Assembly (NCBI GenBank): GCA_003151815.1 | Contig: PLYN01000024.1 | Span: forward strand, 1-64,000 | Direction of reading: 5' to 3' | DNA: 64,000 nucleotides | From: Bacteroidota bacterium | GTDB taxonomy: Bacteria > Bacteroidota > Bacteroidia > 2-12-FULL-35-15 | Shown: in pieces, positions 17,921 through 29,209 of the stretch | Numbering within the stretch: position 1 is the stretch's first letter | Layout: the number at the start of each line of letters is the position of its first letter | Position numbers and translations under genes: made by a program | The notes under the pieces: generated by a model | The model's database searches: none | What the model was told of the DNA's origin: nothing | What the model saw: the letters and a program-made list of their open reading frames with translations, nothing else

Positions 17921-18070
17921 TGTTTATTAACGCAATTACCTGCGCGTAATTTGGTATATTGGGATGTAAGGCGCAACTGGTTGCGCTAAAATCCTAATTA
18001 GATGATAAGTTTCGCCTATTAACAAAAATAGCACAATAAACGGAACTGTTCCGTTTTAAATATAATCTTT

Positions 18071-20455
18071 TTATTCAATAATTAACATTTCCACACGTCT
18101 GTTTTTCTGACGTCCTTCTTCTGTTTTATTATCTGCGATAGGTTTTGTAGCGCCGAACCATTCTACTTTAAATCTATCAGGAGCTATTCCTTTATCTACC
18201 AAGTGTTTTTTAATTGCTTCGGCACGTTTTTCAGATAACTTCATATTGGTTACCGCATTACCTTGATTATCGGTATGTCCGGAAATTTTTAGGCGCCAGT
18301 TTGGTTTTTTTGTCATTAAAGTTGCCAATTCATCCAATGAAGGGAAGGACTCCTCTTTAATAATTCCTTTTGCCGATGCAAATTCAAGATTATTAAACGC
18401 TTTTTTAAGCACTTCAGCTTCTTGCGCATCTAATTTTACAGTAACCTCTTGCACTGGTTCCGGAGCTACGGCTTGTTTAGCGATAACAAAGTGGAAGTAT
18501 TTGCCGGTACTGTCTTTCACCGCTTTTTTAGTGATGCCGCCAATAATAACATTAACTTCATTGATGCTATCCGCTTTATCACTTTCCAGTTTAAATCTAA
18601 CTAAGTCATCGGAAGGCAAATTATCAAAAGTGAAACTGCCATCTTTTGCAGCCACTACTGTTTTTATGGTTGCGCCAAGCGTATCAATTACATTCAATTT
18701 ATTTTCCGGACAACCGTTATTACTTGCCGGTCCGGCTTTATCAGGACATAAGTCAATTTTGTCCATCACTCCGTCGCCATCTCTGTCAGGGCAACCTTTA
18801 AATTGCGGTAAACCGGCAACATCCGGACAGTCATCTAATTTATCTATAATTTTATCGCCGTCTTTATCCGGGCAACCATGGAACTCCGCCAAACCGGCAA
18901 TATCCGGACAAGAATCTGTTATGTCAATAATTTTGTCGCCATCGCGATCAGGACAACCTTTAAATTCAACCGATCCGGAATCGTTCGGACAAAGGTCATC
19001 TTTATCCGGAACATGATCTTTATCTTTATCCGGACAACCGTTGAACTCCAATATTCCGGGAACATCCGGACATTTATCTTTATTGTCGGCAATTCCATCT
19101 TTATCTTTATCCTTCTTAGCTCTACCAAATCTCAAATTAACACCGGCATGCAGATGTATGTTTTTGGTATTTTGCGGAAAAATAGCTCCTAATAAATTAT
19201 CACTTATCATATACCATTGAACGCTTCCTATGTTAAGCCCTAAACCTACGCCTATATTATTGTAGCTTCTATTATACATGGAATACGAAAGTGAATAGTT
19301 TAGCCATCTGCCAACTATTTGATTATAGGACAATGCCAATGCAGGATGAATTTGTTTATCGTAAATCTGACCGTAAAATAATACGCCTGTTTTTATTTTA
19401 TCTGTTAAATTATAATTGGCTCCAAGATAAATTTTGGAAGATAAATGAGTAGTATATGATTTGTGAATGGTATCGATTTTCATCATTTTGTTGAGGGAAT
19501 CAGTAACAATCTTTGTCGGATTTTTAGATGAATCTGCATTGATTAACTGATTCATATCTAAACCTTGAAATACAAATTTAGAATTCGGATTAGCGCTTTG
19601 GTAGGTAGTTACGTCCTGATTCCATTTAATGAATCCCAGGTCAATCAAACTACCGGAAAATGAAAATTTATCGTTTAATTTATATTCAGCTCCCAAGTCA
19701 ATGCCCATCCCATTATTTTTCTTTTTAAAAAGGTATTGACTTGCATTAAAATTACCGGTATTTATGGAACTGTTAATTTTTACATTTGCCTGCGCGGTAA
19801 TTGCGAAATTGGTAGGGTCAGTATTAACAGAGATATCAGATGTTTCTGTCTGGACATTTTCCATCCCATAAAGATATTTTACTTTACCTCCAACGGTAAG
19901 CTTATCATTTACTTTCCTTGAATAACCAAGCCCATATTCGCGATAATGTGTAAAATCTATTCCAAAATTAAAATTTACATCTTGTCCCAAAAGTCCACCA
20001 TTTCCTTGTCCGATAAATTGCATAAAACCTTTTGGGTAGCGAAAGCTAAAATTTGCTTTTTCGGTAATATTAAAACTGAAGTAATTTTTTTTAACAGCAA
20101 AACCAAATGAAAGTATGTCGATTTGTAAAGCTGTTGTTAGGTAATTATTGGCTTTTAACTTGCTAAGCATATTGTTATAATCAACATATAAAGAATCTTT
20201 ATACCGAGGATCATTATTATAATGCTTCACAAGATCGGAATATTTGAAGCCGCTGTTACTTAGATTAAAATAGGTTGAAGAAATAACAGGTAATCCAATG
20301 TTTACCTTGCTGTAGGCAGGAAAAAATGCCGGATTGACTGACAATCGTTGGGGATTCATTTCCATATTGTATAAGGTAAGGTCTTGTTGTGCGGACAAGG
20401 TATAGCTCCATATAAAGCCAATTGAAAGGAGGAGATAATGAGTAATTTTTTTCAT
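18071..20455 (-). CDS. Outer-membrane beta-barrel (DUF5723/PorP-like) fused to thrombospondin type-3 repeats and an OmpA C-terminal domain
   Basis: N-terminus QQDLTLYNMEMNPQRLSVNPAFFPAYS; five DKDGD..DK.D.CPDVAG-type repeats; C-terminus LKISGHTDNQGNAVTNMKLSEKRAEAIKKHLVDKGIAPDRFKVEWFGATKPIADNKTEEGRQKNRRVEMLI. Confidence 0.9.
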   Translation of the reverse strand: MKKITHYLLLSIGFIWSYTLSAQQDLTLYNMEMNPQRLSVNPAFFPAYSKVNIGLPVISSTYFNLSNSGFKYSDLVKHYNNDPRYKDSLYVDYNNMLSKLKANNYLTTALQIDILSFGFAVKKNYFSFNITEKANFSFRYPKGFMQFIGQGNGGLLGQDVNFNFGIDFTHYREYGLGYSRKVNDKLTVGGKVKYLYGMENVQTETSDISVNTDPTNFAITAQANVKINSSINTGNFNASQYLFKKKNNGMGIDLGAEYKLNDKFSFSGSLIDLGFIKWNQDVTTYQSANPNSKFVFQGLDMNQLINADSSKNPTKIVTDSLNKMMKIDTIHKSYTTHLSSKIYLGANYNLTDKIKTGVLFYGQIYDKQIHPALALSYNQIVGRWLNYSLSYSMYNRSYNNIGVGLGLNIGSVQWYMISDNLLGAIFPQNTKNIHLHAGVNLRFGRAKKDKDKDGIADNKDKCPDVPGILEFNGCPDKDKDHVPDKDDLCPNDSGSVEFKGCPDRDGDKIIDITDSCPDIAGLAEFHGCPDKDGDKIIDKLDDCPDVAGLPQFKGCPDRDGDGVMDKIDLCPDKAGPASNNGCPENKLNVIDTLGATIKTVVAAKDGSFTFDNLPSDDLVRFKLESDKADSINEVNVIIGGITKKAVKDSTGKYFHFVIAKQAVAPEPVQEVTVKLDAQEAEVLKKAFNNLEFASAKGIIKEESFPSLDELATLMTKKPNWRLKISGHTDNQGNAVTNMKLSEKRAEAIKKHLVDKGIAPDRFKVEWFGATKPIADNKTEEGRQKNRRVEMLIIE

Positions 20456-20498
20456 AAAAACGTTTAAGAATTAATTTTTGATTAAATTAAATAGAAGA

Positions 20499-22163
20499 TT
20501 ATCGTTTAATTTGAACATGCATTTGTACTTGTACACCAAGTTTAAAATCCAGTTTATAATCCGAATAAATTTTCACATCCGTTGCGCCCGAATTGGTGGT
20601 ATTAGCAATTGCTTTTATAACAAGATTTTTTGCGTTTTTTAATTTTAATAACCTCGCTTTGTCAACTGTAGCATCAAATATTGTTGATGTAGGTGAAGTT
20701 ACAAGTCCTGTGGTAGCGTTAACAACACCTGATTTTAATAATATCTGGTTGGGAGATACCAAGGAGTCGAGCACATTATAAAGACTATCTACAAAGTAAA
20801 CTTGTAAGTCGATATCCATCGGAAATCCATTAGAATTGTAGGTTCTGATTAAACCGGATTGAACCTGATCGGGAATACTCTGGCTAAATGTAAAAGGGAT
20901 AGAATCAACTAACAAAAAGTTTTTGGCGGTGCCATATAAAGGGAGATCAAATTCAACATCCATTTTAAACTGACTTGAGTCAATAATAAAATTGTGTTGC
21001 GTAGCACCTGCAGGGTTCGTATGCGCATCCACTTTATAAACTATTTTTTTCGGTGTGTTGTTTATAATTGTTGCAATGTTACTGCCATTGGCGGTATTCA
21101 ATGAAAAAGAGTCAACCAGTATTTGACCCACCTGATTTATATTAGGACTGTGAATTGGAATCGGGCTAGGTAACCCGGTAATGGGATAAAAATTTACGCC
21201 GGGGTTATATCCTTCAAATACGGGAATTCTAAAATCAATAGGCATCCCATAAGAATTGGAGATAGTTACTTTTACAGTAGGATCTTTTAAAGTAAAAGAT
21301 GCTGCACCCGCTGCATTTGTAAAAACACTAAGATCAATGGTGTCGGAAGGTATTGATAAATCCTGCTGACCAATATATCCAAATAATTTTGAAAATTGCA
21401 TGTTGACCATGGATAAGGAAACAGCAATCTGATCGGAGTTCGAAGCAGCAGTGGTTGAACCGTTAAAAGTTACAGCATAATTGATAACAAATTGGTTATA
21501 AGGGGCTCCACCTTGAGTTAAATCCAGGTCATAGCCGGTTAAGTCATAATTTGAATCCGCCAGAACAGGAACAGTGTTGGTATAGTTTAAAGGAAGTATC
21601 TTTGAAAAAGCGATGCCTTTCTTTTTTAATTTTGGAATTGTTATCAATATGGATCCGCTGTTATGAAGGTCGGAAGCAAATGAGAAAACAAAAATTCCTG
21701 CTTTATATGTTATTGAATCAATTAAAGGACCGGCAACACCCGAACCAAATGGAACAGTTTGGCTATTATTAACTGTAAAAACACTGCCTACATTGAAAGG
21801 AACCGGCAAGGCAGCACCAATGGGCGCAGAAAATGGTAAGGTTTGGTCGGGAAGATTTACCAAATCGGATGCATTCATGGAGAACAAGCTGCTTTTGTAA
21901 ACAAGGGTCAATGACTTATCGGCGGCTTCAACTACCAAAGCCTGACCTCCGGTGTTATTAAGCATATCTTTAATACTTAACGAAGAATATACTAATGGTG
22001 CAGCAACATTAGGATCCCATTGCACAGTAGCAATTTTGTTAATTTGGAAGTTGTCTTTCACGCAGGATTGCAATGTAGAAATTAGTATTGCAACAATAAG
22101 CAATGATGAAGAAGTCCCGTGTTTTAATTTATTTTTGATAATTTTTTTCATGGTTTTTAACAT
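20499..22163 (-). CDS. Putative lipoprotein of unknown function
   Basis: Signal with lipobox-like ILISTLQSC; beta-rich sequence; no family recognised. Confidence 0.6.
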   Translation of the reverse strand: MLKTMKKIIKNKLKHGTSSSLLIVAILISTLQSCVKDNFQINKIATVQWDPNVAAPLVYSSLSIKDMLNNTGGQALVVEAADKSLTLVYKSSLFSMNASDLVNLPDQTLPFSAPIGAALPVPFNVGSVFTVNNSQTVPFGSGVAGPLIDSITYKAGIFVFSFASDLHNSGSILITIPKLKKKGIAFSKILPLNYTNTVPVLADSNYDLTGYDLDLTQGGAPYNQFVINYAVTFNGSTTAASNSDQIAVSLSMVNMQFSKLFGYIGQQDLSIPSDTIDLSVFTNAAGAASFTLKDPTVKVTISNSYGMPIDFRIPVFEGYNPGVNFYPITGLPSPIPIHSPNINQVGQILVDSFSLNTANGSNIATIINNTPKKIVYKVDAHTNPAGATQHNFIIDSSQFKMDVEFDLPLYGTAKNFLLVDSIPFTFSQSIPDQVQSGLIRTYNSNGFPMDIDLQVYFVDSLYNVLDSLVSPNQILLKSGVVNATTGLVTSPTSTIFDATVDKARLLKLKNAKNLVIKAIANTTNSGATDVKIYSDYKLDFKLGVQVQMHVQIKR

Positions 22164-22221
22164 TTTTTGGGAATGCTAAAATATGAATTTTATCAATTAG
22201 TTGCACTTTTTCTTTATAAGA

Positions 22222-24957
22222 TTATTCCAGTTGGTAAACATAAATGCTATTGTCTGAACTGCCTGTAATGAGGTTGAATAAGCCTTCATTGTTGAGGTCG
22301 CCAATGCTAAAAGCTGTTTTTCCTGTAATGGGGAAACCTTTGTATAAGGAACCGTTATCGTTAAATAAATAGATCTCGTTTTTTGTTTTTGAAACTACTC
22401 CTATCTTTCCTTTTCCATCAGGAAAAATGAAAAATAAAATGTTTGGACTTACACTTTCTTTGAATTCGTATTTAAAGAGCAGGGATTTATCCTTCGAAAA
22501 TACTTTTAATACATTATTGGTAAGAAAAATGTATTCTTTCGTTTTATCGTTATTGATGTCTTTATAATCAAAGACTGGAGATGAATCAAAATTTTGTATT
22601 TTAATTCGTTCCTTGTCGCCCGATAAATTTACTTTAATCACATTTCCTAATGTATCTGCAGCAACAATATATGTATTGCTTTCATTTTTTCCTGTTTCAA
22701 TATAAAAATTACGGATGCCATGCGCCAAACCTTCTTTCATTTTAATTTGCGTTTTCCCGCGTCGGTCGAATAGATATATTTTTCCTTTTTCATCAATAGC
22801 ACATAAATAATCTTTGTTGTTAATATTAAAATATTGAAGTGGCAAATGCACATTGTTATTTGTTTTATCGAACTTGAAGGTTGTAACTTCTTCTCCATTT
22901 GTTTTATAGCAGAGGATTTTATCAGATGAGCATGCAACAAAAATACGATAATCGCGATTTTTTTCATAATCAAACAGAGCAATAGGATTAGTTGCAGGTG
23001 ATTTTAATTTGATTGGAAAACCTCTCGTATCTTTTCCATTTCTATCGAAAAGGTATATCGCATTTTTTGTGTTAAACAACATTTGTAATTTGTTATTTTT
23101 AAAAGCATCTATTTGAATAATATCGCTCACTATTTTTTCATGCAGTTGTTTTGTCCAGATAATTTTTCCTGTATTGCTGATAAGATAAATTTTATTGGCA
23201 TCGTCCTGCACCAATATTTCTTTGGCTTTTGTTATGTGATTTGTAACAAGATACGGCTTGGAACTTACAGTGGTATCTAATTTCGATTCCCAGATGGTGC
23301 CGCTCTCTTGTTTATAAAGAGGATTGTATTTTAAATAAATATTGCTGTAAAATAATTTATTACTGGCAGTAAATTGTAGTCCGACAGCTTCAAATTTGTT
23401 AAACACTTCCAATTTATTTTCAATGTCTTTTGCTAACTCTTCAGTAACATATGCACTGTATATATTGGTAGAACGGGCTATTGAAGAATATACATATATG
23501 TTTGCTTCATTTGAAATGTTTTCTGAAAAAGCCTGGTAGTTTTTGTCGTTGCCCAATGTTTTATTCTTTTCAAAGCTATTGATAAAATAGCGCAATGCCT
23601 CATCGCTATTAGCAAATACAATGTAATCATCAATAGTTGTATAATAGTTATTGGTTATTTTATCGAAAGTCCAACCAAACAATTGAGGTAGAATGTTAGG
23701 TAAATTTAAGTGTGTGATGAGGTGATTTCGATAGCTTGTCGTATCTAATTTTACATGATCTGTTTTACTAATGGAATCAGCCAAGCCATTTAATGTATTA
23801 CTGGCATCATCAATGTTATTGCTATGTATGACAGCATACGAATTCTTTGTATAATTTATGGAAGAAGGTTCGGTAATTACCAATGCCATTTCATTATCAA
23901 TCCACTCAAGCATGGAGCGTTCAATATTGATGTGATACTTTTTGTTTAGATCGTCAATGTGTTGTTTATAGCTGGATGAATATTTTTTTGTACTTAAATA
24001 TTTATGATAATCATGTTGAAAAGTCTTCGCATTGCTAAGTCCGAAAAATAACAATAACGCGGTTTTCGATGGAATAACTTTTGTTAATTCAATTTGCTGT
24101 GGTTTTTGTTTGAGGAATAAATTTAAAAAATTGGTAGATGAATCGTTAGCCTGAGTAAATCCGCTTAACATGATTGCATTTGGTTTAATAGTCACATCCC
24201 AGCCCGAACAGTCGGCAAAATCGGTAAGTGTATTGATCTCTTTTTTAACGATTGGAGAAATGAAATTAGTTAGAATGCCAGGAAAATTTTTATAATTGAT
24301 ATATACATTGGCATCTACATTTTTTCCTGCCGTGTTTATTACTTTGCTGAAATTTTTGTCGTTTACTATTGAAAGCCCCGATTTTAACTGACGAATACCG
24401 GCTTCCACTAAGTTTTGCTTTGTGCTGATCAGCAAAATTCCTTTTAAAATAACATAACTCAATGAATCTTTTGCGGGATAAATGGTGCCAATATTAACTC
24501 CGTCATAATCCCTGTAAGTTGGTTCTGCGGCATTGTTAACAGCTTTTATAAATTCCTCAAGAGTAGATTTATTGCTGAGATTTGGCAAACTATACACATA
24601 TAAAAAATCAAATGTATTGGCGCCTGAAATGTGCGCTGAAATAAATACCGATCCACTATTTAATAACTTAACAACTGATTTATTCGTGTTAATTAATGAA
24701 TCTATATAATGCGCTTGATTATTGAGCTTTGAGAAGGTTTGTGTGTTAAGCAATTCTTCCCAGATAATATTTGTCTGAGATAATTTTTCCCATGTTTTTT
24801 TGGACTGCGTGCTTTCCAAAATAATTGCCGCATTGCTGGGTATGGCATTAATGCCCTCACTTATGGGTGTGTGTATCTCTTTGGTATATGTGAACCAATA
24901 GATACCACAAGCAATCCCGGCTGTTATTAGTATTCCCAAAAATATTTTTTTCCACAT
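22222..24957 (-). CDS. Membrane-anchored protein: DUF3352-like N-terminal part and C-terminal beta-propeller
   Basis: N-terminal TM; PSNAAIILESTQSKKTWEKLSQTNIIWEELL; C-terminal repeats such as YLFDRNGKDTRGFPIKLKSPATNPIALFD and IYLFNDNGSLYKGFPITGKTAFSIGDLNNEG. Confidence 0.6.
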   Translation of the reverse strand: MWKKIFLGILITAGIACGIYWFTYTKEIHTPISEGINAIPSNAAIILESTQSKKTWEKLSQTNIIWEELLNTQTFSKLNNQAHYIDSLINTNKSVVKLLNSGSVFISAHISGANTFDFLYVYSLPNLSNKSTLEEFIKAVNNAAEPTYRDYDGVNIGTIYPAKDSLSYVILKGILLISTKQNLVEAGIRQLKSGLSIVNDKNFSKVINTAGKNVDANVYINYKNFPGILTNFISPIVKKEINTLTDFADCSGWDVTIKPNAIMLSGFTQANDSSTNFLNLFLKQKPQQIELTKVIPSKTALLLFFGLSNAKTFQHDYHKYLSTKKYSSSYKQHIDDLNKKYHINIERSMLEWIDNEMALVITEPSSINYTKNSYAVIHSNNIDDASNTLNGLADSISKTDHVKLDTTSYRNHLITHLNLPNILPQLFGWTFDKITNNYYTTIDDYIVFANSDEALRYFINSFEKNKTLGNDKNYQAFSENISNEANIYVYSSIARSTNIYSAYVTEELAKDIENKLEVFNKFEAVGLQFTASNKLFYSNIYLKYNPLYKQESGTIWESKLDTTVSSKPYLVTNHITKAKEILVQDDANKIYLISNTGKIIWTKQLHEKIVSDIIQIDAFKNNKLQMLFNTKNAIYLFDRNGKDTRGFPIKLKSPATNPIALFDYEKNRDYRIFVACSSDKILCYKTNGEEVTTFKFDKTNNNVHLPLQYFNINNKDYLCAIDEKGKIYLFDRRGKTQIKMKEGLAHGIRNFYIETGKNESNTYIVAADTLGNVIKVNLSGDKERIKIQNFDSSPVFDYKDINNDKTKEYIFLTNNVLKVFSKDKSLLFKYEFKESVSPNILFFIFPDGKGKIGVVSKTKNEIYLFNDNGSLYKGFPITGKTAFSIGDLNNEGLFNLITGSSDNSIYVYQLE

Positions 24958-25012
24958 ATTCTATTAAAATAAACTCTAAATTTTAAATTCTAAACTTTCC
25001 AAATTTAACTTC

Positions 25013-25606
25013 TTATTCGTCATAAACTAAACGAAAACTTTTTCGATGATGTTCGCAAGTTCCATGCTGCATGAGAGCTTCTCTATGCTTTAGAGTAGCA
25101 TATGCTTTATTGTCTATCCAATTATACATTGGGAATTTTATATGTAAGTCATCCATATGGTCATCACGATAGGTTTTTGCTAAAATAGATGCAGCAGCTA
25201 TACTCAAATACTTTCCATCTCCTTCAATGATACAGGTATGAGGAATAGTTTTGTATTTTTTAAAACGATTGCCGTCTATTAATAAACTTTCCGGGATGTG
25301 CTTCAATTGCTTAATAGCCCTATGCATTGCCAGAAAGGAGGCATTCAGAATATTTATTTTATCAATTTCCTTTGCACTTGCTTGTCCAACTGCCCAAGCA
25401 ATTGCTTCTGCTTCAATGATGGGGCGAAGGTGTTTACGTTGTTTATCGCTTAATTTTTTGGAATCATTTAATAGTGAGTTCTTAAAGTTTTTTGGAAGTA
25501 TCACTGCGGCAGCAAATACCGGTCCGGCAAGGCATCCGCGACCGGCTTCATCACAGCCTGCTTCCATTATTTTTTTATCGAAATATTGTTTTAGCATAAA
25601 GTTCAT
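25013..25606 (-). CDS. rnhB: Ribonuclease HII
   Basis: [56 protein letters not shown] at 25606 overlaps the upstream stop (ATGA), so this start is preferred over the track start. Confidence 0.95.
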   Translation of the reverse strand: MNFMLKQYFDKKIMEAGCDEAGRGCLAGPVFAAAVILPKNFKNSLLNDSKKLSDKQRKHLRPIIEAEAIAWAVGQASAKEIDKINILNASFLAMHRAIKQLKHIPESLLIDGNRFKKYKTIPHTCIIEGDGKYLSIAAASILAKTYRDDHMDDLHIKFPMYNWIDNKAYATLKHREALMQHGTCEHHRKSFRLVYDE

Positions 25607-26733
25607 CTCATAATTACTGCTTTCTCGATACTTTTCCAAAGTGAATCAGCGGTTTTATCCCAACTAAAATCAAGCTTTCTTTTTCTTCCTTTATCGATCA
25701 ATATTTTACGCATATCGTCATCCTTATAAATATATAACATCGCGTTGGCCATAGACTCCGTTGAAAATGGATCAACCAGCAGTGCGGCATCTTTTGCTAT
25801 TTCGGGCATGGATGTTACATTGCTTGTAATCACCGGGACATCACAATTCATAGCTTCCAATATCGGTATCCCGAAACCTTCAAAATAGGGTAGGTAGGTC
25901 ATTGCCAATGCAGAACCGATCACATTTTTTAAGTCTTCTGTTGAGAGGCGACCGGTAAAAATTACATCGTCCTTAAATTTCATATTAATGAACGTTCTTT
26001 TGATATCACTTGTCCAGTAATATTTTTCGCCAACGATCACCAGCTTTATAGTACTTGGCAGAGTGCTTTTAAATTTGTCGAATGCTTCAAATAAACGGGA
26101 AATATTTTTTCGTGGTTGTAAAGCGCCAACAAATACAAAGTAATCGCAATTTTGAGAGTATTTTTGTTTGGTTAGTTGTTGCGTTGTTTCGTTGATCGGA
26201 TGGTATTGATCATTACAACCATTATATACTATATCAATTTTTGAAGGATCAATTTGATATTGTTTTATGATATCGTTTTTTGAAAATTCTGAAACAGTTG
26301 CGATCCTGCTTGCTTTCCTCGCAAACTTTGGAAAAAAATGTTTGTAATATTTTCGAACTAAAAAAGGGACATCCTTCGGATAATGTTCGAAATTGAGATC
26401 ATGGATCACTGCTAATTGCTTGACTTTTGCCTTGATTGACATATAACCATCTGGTGAAATAAAAAGGTCGGGACGGTATTGATTTAAAAAATCAGCGACG
26501 GAAAATTCGAACCACCAGTAAAATAAAAAGGGATGGCGTGCCTGTGGTGAAAGGATGATAGGAGTAATGTTGTCGGAAAAAATAAATTCCTGATCAAAAT
26601 CGCGATCAAATAAAAATATAAAATGGACCTCAGGATGATTGGTAGTGATACGTTTGAGTGTTTCATAAGTAAACCAACCAATGCCTTCCAGTTTATTTTT
26701 TATTAATAAACGTGTGTTTACAACTATTTCCAA
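25603..26733 (-). CDS. Glycosyltransferase family 4/1-type
   Basis: [80 protein letters not shown]. Confidence 0.93.
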   Translation of the reverse strand: MEIVVNTRLLIKNKLEGIGWFTYETLKRITTNHPEVHFIFLFDRDFDQEFIFSDNITPIILSPQARHPFLFYWWFEFSVADFLNQYRPDLFISPDGYMSIKAKVKQLAVIHDLNFEHYPKDVPFLVRKYYKHFFPKFARKASRIATVSEFSKNDIIKQYQIDPSKIDIVYNGCNDQYHPINETTQQLTKQKYSQNCDYFVFVGALQPRKNISRLFEAFDKFKSTLPSTIKLVIVGEKYYWTSDIKRTFINMKFKDDVIFTGRLSTEDLKNVIGSALAMTYLPYFEGFGIPILEAMNCDVPVITSNVTSMPEIAKDAALLVDPFSTESMANAMLYIYKDDDMRKILIDKGRKRKLDFSWDKTADSLWKSIEKAVIMR

Positions 26734-26936
26734 GGTTTTACTTTTTTTTAATGGAAACGAAATTAAGGATTAAAATGGAGAAGTTAATAAAAAGTTAACA
26801 ACAGAGAGACCGAGTTCACAGAGTTTCATAAAGTACTTTTTAGCTATATTCCTTTGTGTTGTCCTTATCTCGATGGTTATTTTATATTCCGGTTTTTAGA
26901 TAAAATTCTGATAAAAAATAATACTTTTACCATCTG

Positions 26937-27674
26937 ATGAAAAGCGCAACTAAATATATACTTCATCGGTTATTAGGTTTTAAAAATTACCTTTTTGTTT
27001 TTTCTTTGTTTAAAATTTACACTTTAAAACAAGATAAAAAAGAAAAAGATTTTTTTCATTTTTTGAGCTTAATACCCGATAACACCGCGGTGCTTGATAT
27101 AGGTGCTAATATTGGTATCATGACCGTTCATCTGGCTCGCTCCTTGGAAAATGTAAAGGTTTATTGTTTTGAACCCATGCCTAACAATATTGCTGCATTT
27201 AAGCGCATTGTAAATTATTTTAAATTAATTAACATTCAACTTTTTGAATGTGCATTGGGAAACACCGAAGGTGAGGTTGAAATGGTGATGCCGATTATTG
27301 ATTCCGTGAGGATGCAAGGATTGAGTCACGTAGTTCATAAAAGCATTTCAGTAAATAATGAAGGCGAACGATTTATTGTTCCTTTGAAAATGTTGGATAA
27401 TATTGACACTTTGAAGGATACTTCTCAACGAATAAGTGCCATTAAAATTGATGTAGAAAATTTCGAATATTTTGTTTTGGATGGTGCCAAAAAACTGATA
27501 GAAAAAAATAAACCCATTGTGTATGCGGAACTGTGGGAAAATGAAAACCGTGAAAAATGTTTTGGTTTATTCCGTAATTTGAATTATAAAGCATTTGTAG
27601 TATTCGAAAACAAAATGGTTCAATTTGACCATACAAGCCACAAAACTCAAAATTTCATCTTTCTCCCTGCTTAA
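26937..27674 (+). CDS. FkbM family methyltransferase
   Basis: NTAVLDIGANIGIMTVHLARSLENVKVYCFEPMPNN; ISAIKIDVENFEYFVLDGA. Confidence 0.92.
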   Translation: MKSATKYILHRLLGFKNYLFVFSLFKIYTLKQDKKEKDFFHFLSLIPDNTAVLDIGANIGIMTVHLARSLENVKVYCFEPMPNNIAAFKRIVNYFKLINIQLFECALGNTEGEVEMVMPIIDSVRMQGLSHVVHKSISVNNEGERFIVPLKMLDNIDTLKDTSQRISAIKIDVENFEYFVLDGAKKLIEKNKPIVYAELWENENREKCFGLFRNLNYKAFVVFENKMVQFDHTSHKTQNFIFLPA

Positions 27675-27692
27675 AATTCTTATTTTTGCCCG

Positions 27693-29138
27693 ATGCAAAA
27701 GAAATTTGTAACCAATCTTGCTTTTTTACTTTTTATGAACTTGTTCATAAAATCCATTTATATTTTGGGCTTCGACAGAGCCGTTCAAAATGAAGTAGGT
27801 GCTGCAAGTTATGGTATTTACTACGCAATTTTAAACTTCTCTATTATATTTACTGTGATCCTTGACTTTGGTATCACCAATTTCAATAATAAAAACATTG
27901 CTCAAAATAATCATTTATTGAGCAAACATTTTTCGGGTTTATTTACTCTGAAAATAGTATTGGCAATTATCTATTTTATTGTTTTGCTGATAACGGGTTT
28001 ATTAATTGGATATGATAACAAACTAATGAAACTATTGTTGGTGCAAGGATTTAATATGTTCTTGTTGGTTTTTATTACTTATTTGCGCTCTAATTTATCC
28101 GGATTACATTTGTTTAAAACGGATGCCATTGTTTCCGTTTTAGATAGATTTATTTTAATAATAATATGCACCATATTGCTTCAAATAGGAGCCTTTAAAA
28201 ATCCTAACGGCGATGGCATTATGTATTTTGTATACGCTCAAACATTCGCTTATCTGATAACTGCAATTGTCGCATTTATTCTTATTCTGAGTAAAACACA
28301 GGTATTTAAATTTCAATGGAACTGGGCATTTTCATTGATGATATTAAAAAAAAGTTTACCATTTGCCATTTTAACATTGTTGATGTCGTCCTATAACCGA
28401 ATCGATACGGTGATGATAGAGCGTATGTTGCCGGATGGGGATGTACAAGTGGGTATCTACGCACAGGCATTTCGTTTGCTCGATGCAACCAATATGATAG
28501 CCCTTTTAACAGCAAGTCAGTTATTACCAATATTTTCCAGAATGTTAAAACACAAGGAGTCTGTTGAATCTTTAGTAAAATTGATCAGCACTTTGCTACT
28601 TACACCAGCTATTGTTATTGGTGTTGGTTGTGTTTTTTATAATACAGATTTGATGAACTTGCTTTATAAGGTTCATATTGCAGAGTCGGCAAAAATATTC
28701 AGTTTACTGATGTTAAGTTTCATTGCCGTGGCAACTACTTATATTTTCGGAACCTTACTAACAGCAAATGGGAATATGAAACAACTTAATATAATGGCTG
28801 CCTTCGGAATGGTATTAAATATTTCATTGAACTTAATTCTTATCAGACAATTTTCAGCATACGGAGGAGCAATTTCAAGTATAATAACTCAATTTTTAAC
28901 AGCCATTATTCAGGTAATAATTGCACAACGTATTTTTAAATTTAAAGTAAATGTTAAATTGATCAGTACATTAATAATGTTTGCAATAGGAGTTATAGCA
29001 ATCAATTACGGCTCTAAATTACTTCAGTTTAACTGGATGGTAAGTTTTGTAATAATGGTTGCATCTTGCGGCTTATGGGCATTTGTTTCCGGGCTCATAA
29101 GTATTAAGGGGATTTTTCGCTTGATTAAATATGGATAG
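27693..29138 (+). CDS. Polysaccharide flippase / oligosaccharide transporter (MOP superfamily)
   Basis: Multi-TM protein, about 12 helices, Wzx-like; in a polysaccharide cluster. Confidence 0.85.
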   Translation: MQKKFVTNLAFLLFMNLFIKSIYILGFDRAVQNEVGAASYGIYYAILNFSIIFTVILDFGITNFNNKNIAQNNHLLSKHFSGLFTLKIVLAIIYFIVLLITGLLIGYDNKLMKLLLVQGFNMFLLVFITYLRSNLSGLHLFKTDAIVSVLDRFILIIICTILLQIGAFKNPNGDGIMYFVYAQTFAYLITAIVAFILILSKTQVFKFQWNWAFSLMILKKSLPFAILTLLMSSYNRIDTVMIERMLPDGDVQVGIYAQAFRLLDATNMIALLTASQLLPIFSRMLKHKESVESLVKLISTLLLTPAIVIGVGCVFYNTDLMNLLYKVHIAESAKIFSLLMLSFIAVATTYIFGTLLTANGNMKQLNIMAAFGMVLNISLNLILIRQFSAYGGAISSIITQFLTAIIQVIIAQRIFKFKVNVKLISTLIMFAIGVIAINYGSKLLQFNWMVSFVIMVASCGLWAFVSGLISIKGIFRLIKYG

Positions 29139-29209
29139 GAACCATAATATTTTAAGTAATTTCCCGTTTCATTTATTTTTTTATCCATCCAAAAAATTAG
29201 ATTTTTATT

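Noticed and set aside
18700-19110. Regularly spaced repeats that could suggest a CRISPR-like array
   Set aside because: They are in-frame thrombospondin type-3 coding repeats, not identical repeats with unique spacers.
18501-19192. Plus-strand 171-aa and 104-aa ORFs opposite the TSP3/OmpA gene
   Set aside because: The repeated GQP/SLSGQP pattern is the reverse reading of the DKDGDxxxDxxDxCPD calcium-binding repeats.
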